Assembly: GCA_954871525.1 (NCBI GenBank)
Contig: OX940870.1
Location: 15,221,501 to 15,285,500, forward strand
DNA length: 64,000 nt
Direction of reading: 5' to 3'
Origin: Parietaria judaica
Taxonomy: Eukaryota > Streptophyta > Magnoliopsida > Rosales > Urticaceae
Shown one piece after another: positions 43,291 through 53,905 of the stretch. Every line of letters begins with the position of its first letter. Within the stretch, counting starts at the first letter, position 1. A model generated the notes under the pieces. The model saw nothing but the letters and a program-made list of their open reading frames with translations, was not told where the DNA came from and did no database searches. Position numbers and translations under genes: made by a program.

Positions 43291-44846
43291 TTTGCGATGC
43301 CACTGGAGTTTGTCATAGTGAGGAAGTCGTCGTTGGACATTATTAATGGGATGTTGATGTTGTTGGATGAGGTTATCTACGTCGCTGGTCGTTGGCTAAG
43401 AGAGGTTGACGTTGCCAACGAGGGTTGTTGATGTTGGTGAACGTTGCCAACGAGGGGTCGACGATTTCAAAAGAGGTCGTCGACGTCAGTGGACGTTGTC
43501 AAGGGCCTTATATGGTTGTCGTAGCCTTTCCTATGGCTTGGTGAGGTTTCCTACTCCACGCCGGGTAGTCGGGAATGCTTCGAGATTGTCACGTGCGGCC
43601 TTTCGGGCACGTGGCGGATCTTTGGCCATTCTTGGCGGATCTTGACTTCCACACTTGTCTTGTGGGCTCGAAATTTGGCCATTTTTTATACTTCATATAG
43701 AGAGAGAGTTGAGTATGAGTTGCCTAGACTCAACATATTCCGTAAAGATGCGGCATCTTTGTAACATTCATGGTCTTCTTAGCCCACGGCATGCTTCTTT
43801 TGTATAATTTCTCTCCCAAATTAGTGTTTCCTTTATTTTTAAGGCATTGGACATTTTCAATATATATTTAAATGGCGGGGTTTTCTGTCTCTCAATCAAG
43901 AATCAGCTTTGACATTTATAAATTATACTCTCTTCTTCCTCCTCTTCCAAGGTTTCAGTTGGATGTACTTGCAAGTACCAACCAATTTAGGGCTTTTTAA
44001 ATGGCAACAAAATCAGGATCCCTTTGGATCCGTTGTTCAGTCCCATGATCAAAGTTGTTGATGTCAACTCCACTCAAATCACTTCTTTTTGTTTCTTTGC
44101 TTAAACTGGTCATTCGTTTTTAAGTAATTCGCAATCATTTTAATTTGCATCTCACTGTACTCTAATGAGATCAACATATACTTACTCGAATATTTATTAA
44201 TTTTTTAAAAAAATATGATTTAAAGAGACCATTATACTAGTTTGTTAGATTGTTAAATAATGAATGAAAATCCCGTAACAATATATTTTTTTAATGAAAT
44301 ACATTCAAAGTCACTCTTTTTTTAGAAGTGTAGACTTTGATACACTCTAGCGGAAACCTCGGAGAAATAGGTTAAGTTAACCATATTGAAAGTGATAGGA
44401 AAGTTACTTTAAAGGACATATTTAAGCCTCGAAAGAAAGGCTTAAATTAAATGCCCACGAGTAAAAATTATCTACAAGCTTGTCACTTCTCTCCCCGGTA
44501 CTAAGCCGTACCACACGATACGAGTCCACCGTTAGAACTCACCCATGCAAGCTTCTCATTTTTGTTCAAATATAAGCTCATAAGAAGAGGAAAGAAATCA
44601 CTCCACTAAACCATAAACTAAAAGCATGTTTAATCAATGAGGAATCTTGGAAATATGTTTGGCATTGTTCAAGTAACTATCTTTCTAACTAACTAGCATT
44701 GGATTATATTGTTTCAATGGACTCTCGTGTTGCTACTTCTTCAGCGATTTACCTTCAAAAACATACCTTCATTCCATGCAATCTTTTTACTTACTATCAC
44801 AAACGCAGATTATATCAGAGAAATCGAAAAGCTGAGGAGAGCATAG
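43291..44846. other. Intergenic, no gene; degenerate GTTG(A)CGTTGCCAACGAGG repeats
   Basis: 43330-43510 holds imperfect repeats of GACGTTGCCAACGAGG. A 24-base block at 43737-43760 repeats that at 39901-39924. From 43800 to 44846 the sequence is AT-rich without recognised features. Confidence 0.5.
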
Positions 44847-45685
44847 TCAAGAGGGCGGTGGGCACCAGCCTTGCTGTGGGGGGATTCTGTGTTTCATAAC
44901 CACCACCTCAAATATACCGTCGGCCCGAAAAGTAGGAGAAAACAAGCGAGGGTCCACCGGACCGGGAAGTCTGAAAGATATAGTGAACGGTCCCGCCGGA
45001 CACAGCTGCTGAACCTTCATCTGGTACACTGTTGACGAATCCTTTAAAATGCCTACCGCTCCGGTCATAACGCCTTCAATGTGGACTCTTCCGTCACGCT
45101 GAATTTCACATTTTATATTGCCTGCTCATAAAAAATATACATACATACTTAGATATTTGTATGTCGTGGTCTCTCGAAATAAATTTAACCAATTTATAAG
45201 AGTAATTATCAGCCATAGCCTATGCCCTTATGTCATTGTAATTTACCCCCAAATCATTAAATAATTGAGCGTGTCCACTGCACGTTGAATGCACATACTG
45301 GTATTTCGGGGAAAAATCATCATAAGGGTACTAACATGTGCATTAAAATATGCCTAAAAACTGTCAGTTGTTTAACAATCAAGAGAGCTACAATCTATAG
45401 AAGTATTTGGATAAAGGAGAGGAAACAGTTTTAATGGATAGGTTGCAGTTCCTGAACTGTGTAAATATGTATATAAAATCAGAGAAGTATATGTGACTTA
45501 CATTTGTCTTTCTTGACACCAGGAAGAGCAACTCTAAAAAGATAGGCACCTTCACTCTCACCAATGTCAACATGGCCAACCGGGGGCCCGGCACTACCTT
45601 CCTTCGCAGTTCCACTGTAAACAACAAATGGCTTCAATTGCGGATTTTCATCAACCTTGGGGGCATCCATGGTGCTGATAAGCAA
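44847..45685 (-). CDS. Small alpha-crystallin-domain protein, IDL1/ACD22.3-like (2 coding exons)
   Basis: Coding exons are 45502-45685 and 44847-45121 with a GTAAGT donor and CAG acceptor, giving 152 residues from the first ATG or 147 from a second in-frame ATG (45670, MDAPKVDENPQ), which I prefer. Nearly the whole protein is one Hsp20-like (alpha-crystallin) domain: PPVGHVDIGESEGAYLFRVA then LPGVKKD, QRDGRVHIEGVMTG, and a C-terminal FTISFRLPGPVDPRLFSPTF that is typical of the IDM2/IDM3 group rather than of cytosolic small heat-shock proteins. In Arabidopsis, members of this group act in nuclear complexes for active DNA demethylation. A GT-AG 5' UTR intron of about 1.1 kb probably reaches 46808. 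The same-strand paralogue at 50111 supports a tandem pair. Confidence 0.85.
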
Positions 45686-46900
45686 TGCTCTTTGGCAATA
45701 AGAGATTCACTATAAAGACATCATAATTGGAAGTTGTTAGAATACGAACACTAAATCAGCTATGAAAGTCACAAAAAGGACACACGAATGTTTCGTGGAA
45801 ACCCAATATGGGATGAAAACCAAGGCAGAGGTGCCAATCCACTATGGTCAACGAATTACAAAAGGTGCTGAACGAGAGAAAGAGAGCAATGGCTGTAATA
45901 CAAAAGCCTAAAAATCGCAAACGCGTAAAATTCCTAAGCCGAAAAACATAATTGGTCCTATTCGAATCCCTCGGCTTCCACCCCAGAGCCCCCAAACGCA
46001 TGAATGGGATGTGCCTGGAAACGGATTCGGGTCACAAGCTCTAACTACAGAGTATAGATTTATGGAAATAGAATTACTACTTTCGTTCATAAAAAAAAAT
46101 GCGCTAACGGATTAGCTAACCAGCATAAGAAAGTTGAAAGTTGAAACAACCAACTACGCATATCTACACATTTATATGAAACATTAGCCAAAACAAGAAA
46201 TATATTTCTAATGAAACTTTCGACTACCCATTTTCCTACAAAGTTAATAAGCTGCATTAACTTGACGGAAAAAAACACAGGACGCGAAACAAGTAGCCTT
46301 GTGAAAGAGAAGCATGTTAATCCAATTAATTTTGAAAGAAAAATAAAGCGTAGTGGCGGAAATATTAGAAAGAGGACGATTTCCTGTTACAACAGCCATA
46401 AATCATCACCATTCCACTTCACAAATGGCGAGGACAGTTTGAATTAAGCTGCTTCAACAAAGCTCCAATATGACATGCTCATCATCACATAGGAAGCTAA
46501 CAAGAACGAGCAAGATTCTGATTTAGGGTTTGTTTCTAATTCTGACGCTGAAAACTGGGTCTCTAAAGCTCCCCCAAGAAACCTTCAAGTTCTACATTGT
46601 GACCTAAACTTAGGAGCTCCAATCATCAGCTCCAACACCAGATGTTCACGCACAACAAAGCAAAGCGAGAGCGAAAGCTCGCGATAAGAAGATGGATCAT
46701 GAAAACTCAAGGCATGACACCGAAAGGAAGCTAAGGCGCGAGATCAAACGGGAACCCTAAGTTGCGAAAGGGGGAAAACAGAGAGGAAAGTTGCGACGGT
46801 GTCTCACCCTGACGGCGGCGGCGATGGGAGAGCGATGTGGAGCAAGTCACGGCGGGTTGTGCCGTGAAACCTCGAAATGGCTCGCGCTTTGGACTGGATG
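45686..46900 (-). other. Probable 5' UTR intron and promoter of the IDL1-like gene
   Basis: A candidate donor (AGG|GTGAGAC on the minus strand, 46806-46808) and acceptors just upstream of the start codon bound an AT-rich stretch with no coding homology. The sequence 46809-46900 is GC-rich, as expected for a first exon. Confidence 0.5.
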
Positions 46901-46972
46901 GAGGGAATGTGTGTGGAATGACCGTGCTACCACTTGGGGGTTAAGACGTGTCTTCTGGGTTTAGGCGGTAAC

Positions 46973-46973
46973 A

Positions 46974-47008
<35 letters not shown>
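46973..47008. repeat. (TA)n microsatellite
   Basis: About 17 uninterrupted TA dinucleotides upstream of the IDL1-like gene. Confidence 0.95.
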
Positions 47009-47010
<2 letters not shown>

Positions 47011-47569
47011 GTAATACCTTGTAAAATAAATAAAAAGAAAAAGAAGTCAAATAAATGAAATTTTGGGCATACCGTCACCGGGTTGCTATTTTCCGGGTTG
47101 CAGAAGCTAGACCAGCCCAAATTTCTGTATGTAAATTGGAATTTGGTCGGAGCCGCTCATATATAATTCCGATATTTAAGTTAAAAAAAAAAAAAAAGAT
47201 TTTTACACTTTTTTAGAAAATATTAAAAAGTAACATTCGAATCAATATATAATTATAAACATAGGATTTTCACCTCCGATGACCACATATGCCTTGAAAT
47301 TTTATATAAAAAAATCAGGGTGAATTACAATTTTTGATTTTTTGTATCGGTTTAATAATTGTATTCCGATTGAGGACCGTTTGTAGTCCTAGAAAAAGAT
47401 ACTGGTTATAGGACTCAGTTCTTATTTGCGTTTAATTAAAAATGGATTTGAGACTTATACTTGAATTCATCATGTTATTTTGATTTCAGCCTAATAATTG
47501 ATAGAGGTCTTTGCGAGATAAGACTCGACTTTCTCAACCAAAAGCTTAATTTTTATATCATCATAAAAC
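47009..47569. other. Intergenic, no gene seen
   Basis: AT-rich sequence between the microsatellite and the copia LTR. No features recognised. Confidence 0.6.
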
Positions 47570-47831
47570 TGTCTGCAGAAATTTGGGCGCAGCCCTTATA
47601 AAGCTTAGGGTTCACAGACAAAGAGTAAATCTAATCAAAGTCAATTATTTCTTTATTACCATTACATATATATTGCATCAGATATTAATACATCATTATA
47701 TTGATACAGCCTGTAATGATGACGTCGCCACTTGATTACGATGTCGGTTACCCAGCTTGTTATCACACGCGGTTGTGTAGTGTCCCTCGCTGATTGGTGG
47801 CGGTGATGTTGATGTGTCAGTCACCTTAACA
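47570..47831 (-). mobile_element. Short copia 3' LTR (262 bp)
   Basis: In minus sense a polypurine tract GAGGGGAGG (47832-47840) at the end of the copia frame is followed by TGTTAAGGTGACTGACACAT at 47831. A plausible CA end (TCTGCAGACA) lies at 47570. The left limit is tentative because no second LTR copy is present for comparison. Confidence 0.55.
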
Positions 47832-48537
47832 CCTCCCCTCAAACGGAATGGCGAGTCAGTGACTTTCAGTTTGTCACGCATGATATTGAAGCGAAGCACG
47901 GAGAGCCCTTTGGTGAAAAAATCAGCGACTTGGTCGAAGGTTGGAACATAACGAATTTCCAATTCGCGACGGAGCACTTTATTGCGGACAAAATGCATGT
48001 CGATCTCTATATGCTTGGTGCGCTGATGGCTAACCGGATTAGAAGCCAACGCAGCGGCACCGATATTGTCGCACCAAATTAATGGTGTGGAGGCAAGAGG
48101 CACTTGAAGTTCATATAATGGAGAAACGATCCAAGAAATCTCAGCTGCAACATGAGCAAGCGCTCTGTACTCCGCTTCAGTGCTGGAGCGCGCAATGACC
48201 TGTTGTTTCTTCGAACTCCAAGAGACGATATTGCCCGCAAAGTAGACACAATACGCGCTTGTGGAACGCCTATCATCAGGGCAGCTTGCCCAATCTGCGT
48301 CCGCAAATGCAGATAAAGACATGGTATTTCCGGAAGTAAAGTGTATTCCCTTTCGAATAGTGCCTTTTAGGTACCGAAGAACTCTTTTACAAAGTTGCCA
48401 ATGTAAAGTCGTAGGACACTGAAGGAATTGACTCAACTTACTAACAATAAACGAGATGTCAGGGCGAGTCAATGTTAGGTATTGTAACGCACCTATAGTG
48501 CTGCGATAGAGAGCACGATCTTCCAATGGGGTGGGTT
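47696..48537 (-). pseudogene. Copia pol C-terminus (RT tail and RNase H)
   Basis: An open 276-codon frame: MEDRALYRSTIGALQYLTLT RPDISF, then LSAFADADWASCPDDRRST, SSKKQQVIARSSTEAEYRAL, LIWCDNIGAAALASNPVSHQ, RTKHIEIDMHFVRNKV and VADFFTKGLS. This is the standard C-terminal part of Ty1/copia polyproteins. The frame has no lesions but is cut at 48537, so only the last part of the element remains. The last about 45 codons read into the LTR. Confidence 0.92.
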
Positions 48538-48679
48538 AATAAATATGTTTCCAAGAATAAAGGAGTTTCCAAGAATAAAGGAACTAACCCTAATATTATC
48601 TCTCTAATTAATAAATAATTATCAAACTTTTAAAAAAAATAACTAATAAACTTAAAACATAAAATAAAAATAATATCAA

Positions 48680-49220
48680 CCGAGTTGATCGGCATCATTC
48701 TCTCGCCGTTGAGAAAATTCGTCCTCGAATTTCTTGGGGTGGGTTGGTAGTGGACTCATGTGGTTCGTCGGAGTCGGGCGTAGCGATCGTTATGTCGGGC
48801 GGCTTGTCGGGTGGCTCCTTCGCACATTTAATTATTGGCCGTTCACGGATCTCGTCACGTTGTCCGTCTTCCAGCTTGGGCATCTCCTTGGATTTCAAAC
48901 CAAAAAATAGTTTTGGATTCTTCACGCTTTTCTCAATGCGAGTCGGGAATTTTTTTTCTTGAGAAAAGGTTGCTTGGGCTCCGCAAAACATCTATCTTCA
49001 TCGTTCCAGTCAAGCACGACACATGAACAACACGAAATATAGTCTTGTTACTCTCGAATCGCTTCTCGTCATCGTCGGCTTCCTCAAACCCGACCTCATC
49101 ATATGCGGAATCTTCTTCATCGGTGCACACGTTGTCGTCGTACACGGCCTCGTCATGCACGATTTCAGCGTACTCCTCCTCGTCGTAAACGGGCTCGTCG
49201 ATAATGCACATCATTTGCAA
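48680..49220 (-). pseudogene. Gypsy gag/protease remnant
   Basis: Two overlapping frames. The upstream one carries an acidic run (YDEEEYAEIVHDEAVYDDNV) followed by RVVHVSCLTGTMKIDV, reminiscent of the acidic linker before protease in Ty3/gypsy elements. The other ends EIRGRIFSTARE, near LEDEFSQRRE in a different frame, similar to a gypsy-type pol spacer. No complete domain is present; the assignment is by motif resemblance only. Confidence 0.45.
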
Positions 49221-50110
49221 TTTTTTTTTCTAGGTAGTCTTTCCAATAATTTTAATTTTACCAAATTTCAATTATTTAAAAATAAAATACAAAGTAAATA
49301 GAGACGATATCATAATATCAAGTGAATGGTAAAAAGAAACAATAAATGAATAAAATACTAGTTTATTTACATGAACAGTACTTGAATGTTCTCTGCTTCG
49401 TAATATCGACTATTTCAGGCATCCTCCAGCAAACTGTTATTTTTGTCATGGAATAAGGCCCAATAGAAAAAATTTCTCCATATATTCAATGTCTAAAAAA
49501 AAGTTTCACTTCTTTCAATTAAAAAGAAAAAATAGTCTCCTTCAAAAAAAATAAAAATAGTCTCATAAAATTGTAAGAGAATCAATAATAATATTATTTT
49601 TTTGTGTCGAAGACCCTTGAATTATTGAGCCGGGTCTGATAACACAACCTTATATTTGTGTGTCTATTTTGCATTCTTCTATATTTATCCCGTTTTGGGC
49701 CTGAGAGTCCACAATCTCAAACAAAAAGGCTGTATAGAGACAATTTCTACATAAATCAACAGAAAAAAAAAAAAAAAAAAAAAAAAAAACTATATAAAGC
49801 AACAACCAAAAAAAAGGGTAAAAAATGAAGAACGTTATGAAAAGCATTAAACGTCATTCAAAATCAACATTATGAGTATGAACATCAACGTATCTCTCTC
49901 TCTCCTACCTGTAATGTGGTCTCTAAAATCAGTAGAAATATCAACAAAGATTGGCCCAGTTAGTAACACAAAAAGTTCTTACATCTCACCCCCTGCAACC
50001 AAACTGAAGCATAGAATCTATCTATGCAACCAGAAAAGAAAGAAAAAAAACTACCTGTCCTGAGAGCATATCCTATCGCGGTTTATTTTGGCTGCGGTTA
50101 TTTCACGGGA
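49221..50110. other. Intergenic, A/T-rich, with a 29-base poly(A)
   Basis: It contains an uninterrupted A run at 49763-49791 and other A/T tracts; no gene recognised. The end nearest 50110 is likely the 3' UTR of the IDM2-like gene. Confidence 0.6.
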
Positions 50111-51280
50111 CTAAATAATCAGGTTGTTTCCTTCCTTTGCGTGTTTCATGATAACTCCCTCGAAAATGCCATCGGATCTGAAGTTTGGAGCAAAGAGCCT
50201 GGGATCTACGGGGCCCGGAAGAGTGAACGACAGCGTGAAAGGCCCCGGTGGGCACAGCTGCTGGAACTTCATCTCAAAGACGCGATTTGGTTTATTTATG
50301 GTTTTGCCTCCGGTGGTCGACCCTCGAATGTTGACTTTCCCCTCGGATTGAACCTCGCAGCTGAATTTACCTGCAAGAGAGGAACTTATCGATCGGTAAA
50401 ATCATCACTTTAGTCAAATCAAGATAGGACAATTGAGAAACTTACTGTAATCTTTCCTAACCCCTGGAAGAGCCACTCGGAAATAATACGCCTTCTTGCT
50501 GGCGCCAATATCGAGGGCACCGACAGGTGGGCCAGCTTTTCCGGTCTGAGCAGTCCCGGATACGACTATTGATGCGTATGATTCCATTATACGTTGTTCC
50601 GCATCTGAAATTGAGATGCACGTTCTTTTGAAGTCTCCTTGTTCACTACAACGTGTTCCATTGGTTAAAGATTCATGTCGTTTCCGACATTTTTGCTGAC
50701 TTCTTACTGATGGACAATTGCTCCCGTTTAAGCTGTTTCTCTCTAAATCAAATTCCACGTTAAGGATCTCATTCAAATCTACCTTAAGGTTACCTATACA
50801 AGACAAAGACTTAAACTTCTCCAGATCTCTCTGCTGCAAGTGGGACACCACGGGTTCATCGATGGCAACAATTCCTTTTATAACCCTGAAGCTGGCTGGG
50901 TACCATATTTGTTTGTGGAGATTCAGAGGGAAAAGCCTCGTGAACTGCCACGTTTCTTCGCCGCATTTCGAGTTCGGCAAGAGAAGACTGCCCTTCAAGT
51001 ACTTATGCAGCATAATTGGCTTCAGAAGAAGGCTCGGAACAGCTTTCCTGAGCACATAGTAATACAACTTTTCCAACATAGCCACGCTAACATACGAAGG
51101 ACCTAAATCTGTTAATCCATAAGGCGGGGACTCTTTGGCTTCTCTTTCAAACGCCGAACTTCGCGGATGATCGGAAGTGACATCGGGACCTAAGTACGAT
51201 CCCATAATGAAGTTGAGCAAGAAAAGCTGGTCGCCATTAGCCTCGCTGCCATCGTGGTCACTTGTCTGTTGCATATCCAT
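50111..51280 (-). CDS. IDM2: IDM2-like alpha-crystallin-domain protein (2 coding exons)
   Basis: Coding exons are 50446-51280 and 50111-50370 (intron GTAAGT..CAG), giving 364 residues. The N-terminal 260 residues are specific to this group, with MGSYLGPDV..., YVSVAMLEKLYYYVLRKAVP and ASFRVIKGIVAIDEP. The C-terminal 100 residues are an Hsp20-like domain: SGTAQTGKAGPPVGALDIGA, YYFRVALPGVRKDYSKFSCE, QSEGKVNIRG and FTLSFTLPGPVDPRLFAPNF. Family knowledge: Arabidopsis IDM2 acts in the nucleus with the acetyltransferase IDM1 and MBD7 to guide ROS1-dependent DNA demethylation. A 5' UTR intron (about 51314-51776, GT..AG) precedes the start. The start is the first Met of MDMQQTSDHDG, preceded by no other in-frame ATG in that exon. 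It looks intact. Confidence 0.9.
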
Positions 51281-51313
51281 GTTTCTGGCTTACTCTTCCG
51301 AAGCAGCAGAATC

Positions 51314-51776
51314 CTGAAAAAAACCCTCAAATCAATACACTAAAATCCCAAATCCAAGCACAATTTCAATGATTAGCCGGCATTGCAGACATGCAGTACA
51401 TGATCATCAAGTAAAGCAATCCAGTCAGGGAAATCGTTTATAAACACTTGATGAAAAATTTAAGAAGAAATATGATTAAAAATCACAATCCAAATCCTAA
51501 AAGAGGAGTTAAGTTATGAAATAAGTAACGGAATCGGTAGTTGTTCTTGCACAACCATTTGCTGATTCAGTAATTATGCTCTCAAATTTCTTCCGCCAGA
51601 ACAAGAATCTCAACTCGCAAACACAAAAGTATAGCACCATTTCTGCTTCATTTGGCTCACTGGAACCCATACTTTCAAACCAAACAACCAATGAGCTGAC
51701 ACTGAGATTTCCAGATGGATGAAAAGCTCATGTAGTTAACAGAAGCAGTCAAAATCGGAGTAATAACAGTAGGTAC
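51314..51776 (-). other. 5' UTR intron of the IDM2-like gene (inferred)
   Basis: On the minus strand the borders are CTG|GTACC and TTTTTTTCAG|GATTC, consistent with GT..AG. The sequence in between has no coding features. Inferred from consensus only. Confidence 0.55.
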
Positions 51777-51996
51777 CAGAAACTGTCGGCGAGAGAGTAA
51801 ATCCAACAGCATTTGGCAGAGTAGGAGATGAGAAGAGCCGAGCAGTGGGGGCAATTGCTAAATTAGTAGCCGCCGGAGAGAAGAGCGGCGGCGAAGGCCG
51901 TTAATGGAGATTTCAATTTCCCTCTGAAAGAGGAACGAACAAAAATGAGAATATATTAAGTGGGGAAGAGGAATCCCAAATTTAGAAAAAGGAAAT

Positions 51997-52082
51997 TGGG
52001 GCGAGAGAGGCTCGAACTCTCGACCTCAGGATCACTCTATAAGCTATGAGACCTACGCGCTAGCCAACTGCGCCACCGCCCC
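51997..52082 (-). tRNA. tRNA-Met (CAU), elongator type, with intron
   Basis: The minus strand reads GGGGCGGTGGCGCAGTTGGC through to GAGCCTCTCTCGCCCCA. The acceptor stem GGGGCGG pairs with TCGCCCC (one G-T), the discriminator base is A, and D and T arms are standard (GGTCGAGAGTTCGAGCC). The anticodon CAT is at 52046-52048, and a short intron follows in the anticodon loop, as in all known plant elongator tRNA-Met genes. A Pol III terminator (TTTTT, plus-strand A run 51986-51990) lies about six bases downstream. Confidence 0.96.
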
Positions 52083-53024
52083 TTGTTGTTTCCAAAGCCC
52101 AATTACAATTTGTATTTAGTATATTCCTTATTTTGTATATAAAAAATATATTCTCGGGTCATGCCCGATCATCGGCTGCCTGCGGGACATGCAGGCCCTT
52201 CAGCAAGCACTTGTTTTTAGTTTTTACGAATCTTTTCGTAATTTTATCTAATTAATTTATAAAAACTTGATAATACGCTCCTGTTTAGATTCTAAACACA
52301 ATGTCCAAATATTTAAAAAATTTGGACAAAATAGTTTTGAGTAAACAAAACGTTTTGTTCTCTTAGTTTCCTCTCATTTGGATGATTCTCGCTAGTTTTC
52401 ACTTGTTCAAGCTCGGCTGCCCAATGGTAAAATTCGCCGGGATCAGCATAGGCACGGAGCTGACTAGGAGCTTATTAATTTTGAATTTTGCAGGCAACAT
52501 TTTCTTTTTCCCTTTTATTTTTCTCTTTACTAATACGATCTCGATCTCCCAAAATTCCAAAGCCATGTTCATGTTGGGCCACCCCATGATGTATAGAGAG
52601 ATACGTTACTCTACTTTATGAAATCCCAAACGACACGTCGTAAGTAGTGAATCTTTTTAGTCGCTGTCAGTGTCAGGTAGTGTGTTCGGAGATCCCCAAG
52701 GTTAGACTGGTCAAACCAAACCCCAATGATTTGAGAACGGCCTCAGGGATTGCGTCACTTTGCGCAGACCGCAAGCCAACCTCGAAGCTTGCGTCTTCCG
52801 TTTTCTTGCTATCCGGGTTTTCTTGCTTCCATAAAAGATAAAGCGCAAAGCGAATGATTTCCAAGTACCACCAGAAGAAACAATCGAGATTCAATCTCCT
52901 GTTTATTCTCTCCTTCTCTCTATATATATATGTCTCTTCCGTGCCAATCTTCCCTACCATTTTAGCTTCTGCTTCACTTTACAACGAAACTTAATCAAAC
53001 TCGCACTCATTTCTCTTCTCTGCC
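52083..53024 (+). promoter_or_regulatory. Intergenic and promoter region of the HMA-domain gene
   Basis: A TATA box (CTCTATATATATATG, about 52917-52931) lies about 100 bases before the start codon, preceded by a CT-rich stretch. No gene is seen in 52083-52900; the open frames there have no resemblance to any family. Confidence 0.6.
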
Positions 53025-53457
53025 ATGGAGGTACGTACTTGTCTTGTATTTGTATATATGGCAGGAAGGAAGGAGTTGAACGAGGTGTGTATTGTGCGAA
53101 TGCAGAGCGTGGAACTGAAGGTGGAGATGGCAGGCTTACACGAGAAGAGGGTGAGGAAATGCCTCGCCAAATTAAAAGGTAAGAGTCTGTCTGTTAAGAC
53201 AAGAAGAGTGCAGTTAAACCAAAAGAAAAACAGAGTGTTTGCCGTGAACTGCAGGGATCGTGAAAGTGGAGGTGGAGGCGAGCAAGCAGAAGGTGGTGGT
53301 GACGGGGTGCGCGCACAGGAACAAAGTGCTGAAAGCGCTGCGGAGAGCAGGCATCAAAGCCGACTTCTGGTCCGTACAGAACGAGCTGCTCTTCCCGCCT
53401 TCAAGACGCGCTTCAGCTTCAGCTTCTTCTAGCTTCTGTTATATCATATGTATATAA
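53025..53457 (+). CDS. Small HMA (heavy-metal-associated) domain protein (3 exons)
   Basis: Exons 53025-53030, 53106-53178 and 53255-53457, all with GT..AG introns, give 93 residues starting MESVELKVEMAGLHEKRVRK. Residues 3-69 match the HMA ferredoxin-like fold: VELKVEM, then helix, LAKLKGIVKVEVEASKQKVV, VTGCAHRNKVLKALRRAG and KADFW. The usual metal-binding MxCxxC is replaced by MAGLHEK, so Cu or Zn binding through that site is unlikely. There is no C-terminal CaaX box at the canonical place (end is CYIICI), unlike isoprenylated HIPPs. The tiny 6-base first exon is unusual but gives a consistent frame. Role unknown; cytosolic protein-protein or weak metal interaction is a guess. Confidence 0.78.
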
Positions 53458-53905
53458 AATCATGGAGTGAAAATCAAAGAATCCATAGTTTTGCCGATCT
53501 GTAATGTTGTCTTCTCTCTTACCTTACTGTCCCACGACACGGGACAAACGGAGCAGACTAAAAATAAGCCAGCGCAGAATAAATCAATAGATTTGTCAAA
53601 CTCCGGTTCAATTACAACGGTTAAATGTAAAAACAAATCGCATATGATTCGGTAATTTTATCGAATACTATAGATCGTCTCTTCAATTATTATAACGAAA
53701 TCATAAACTCGCACACATGTAAATATATTATTCAATTTATTAAAGAAAAGAAAAAAAATCAGAATGCAGATATTGCTTAGAAAGTCGTGCAAACAAAACA
53801 GCAACTAATAAGCTCAGAATTCAGAGTGTGAATTTACTAGAAAGTCCTTTGAAAGAGCCGATAAAGTGAAGCCAGTCTTGAGCAGTTGCGGAGAGGAAGA
53901 CGAAA
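53458..53905 (+). promoter_or_regulatory. Spacer and promoter of the SDR42E-like gene
   Basis: AT-rich, 3' end of the HMA gene followed by upstream sequence of the SDR gene. No gene; no certain TATA box was assigned. Confidence 0.5.

Noticed and set aside
49872..50413. Plus-strand frames beside and opposite IDM2-like exon 2
   Set aside because: Antisense to the Hsp20-like exon 50111-50370 or in the AT-rich 3' flank without any domain.
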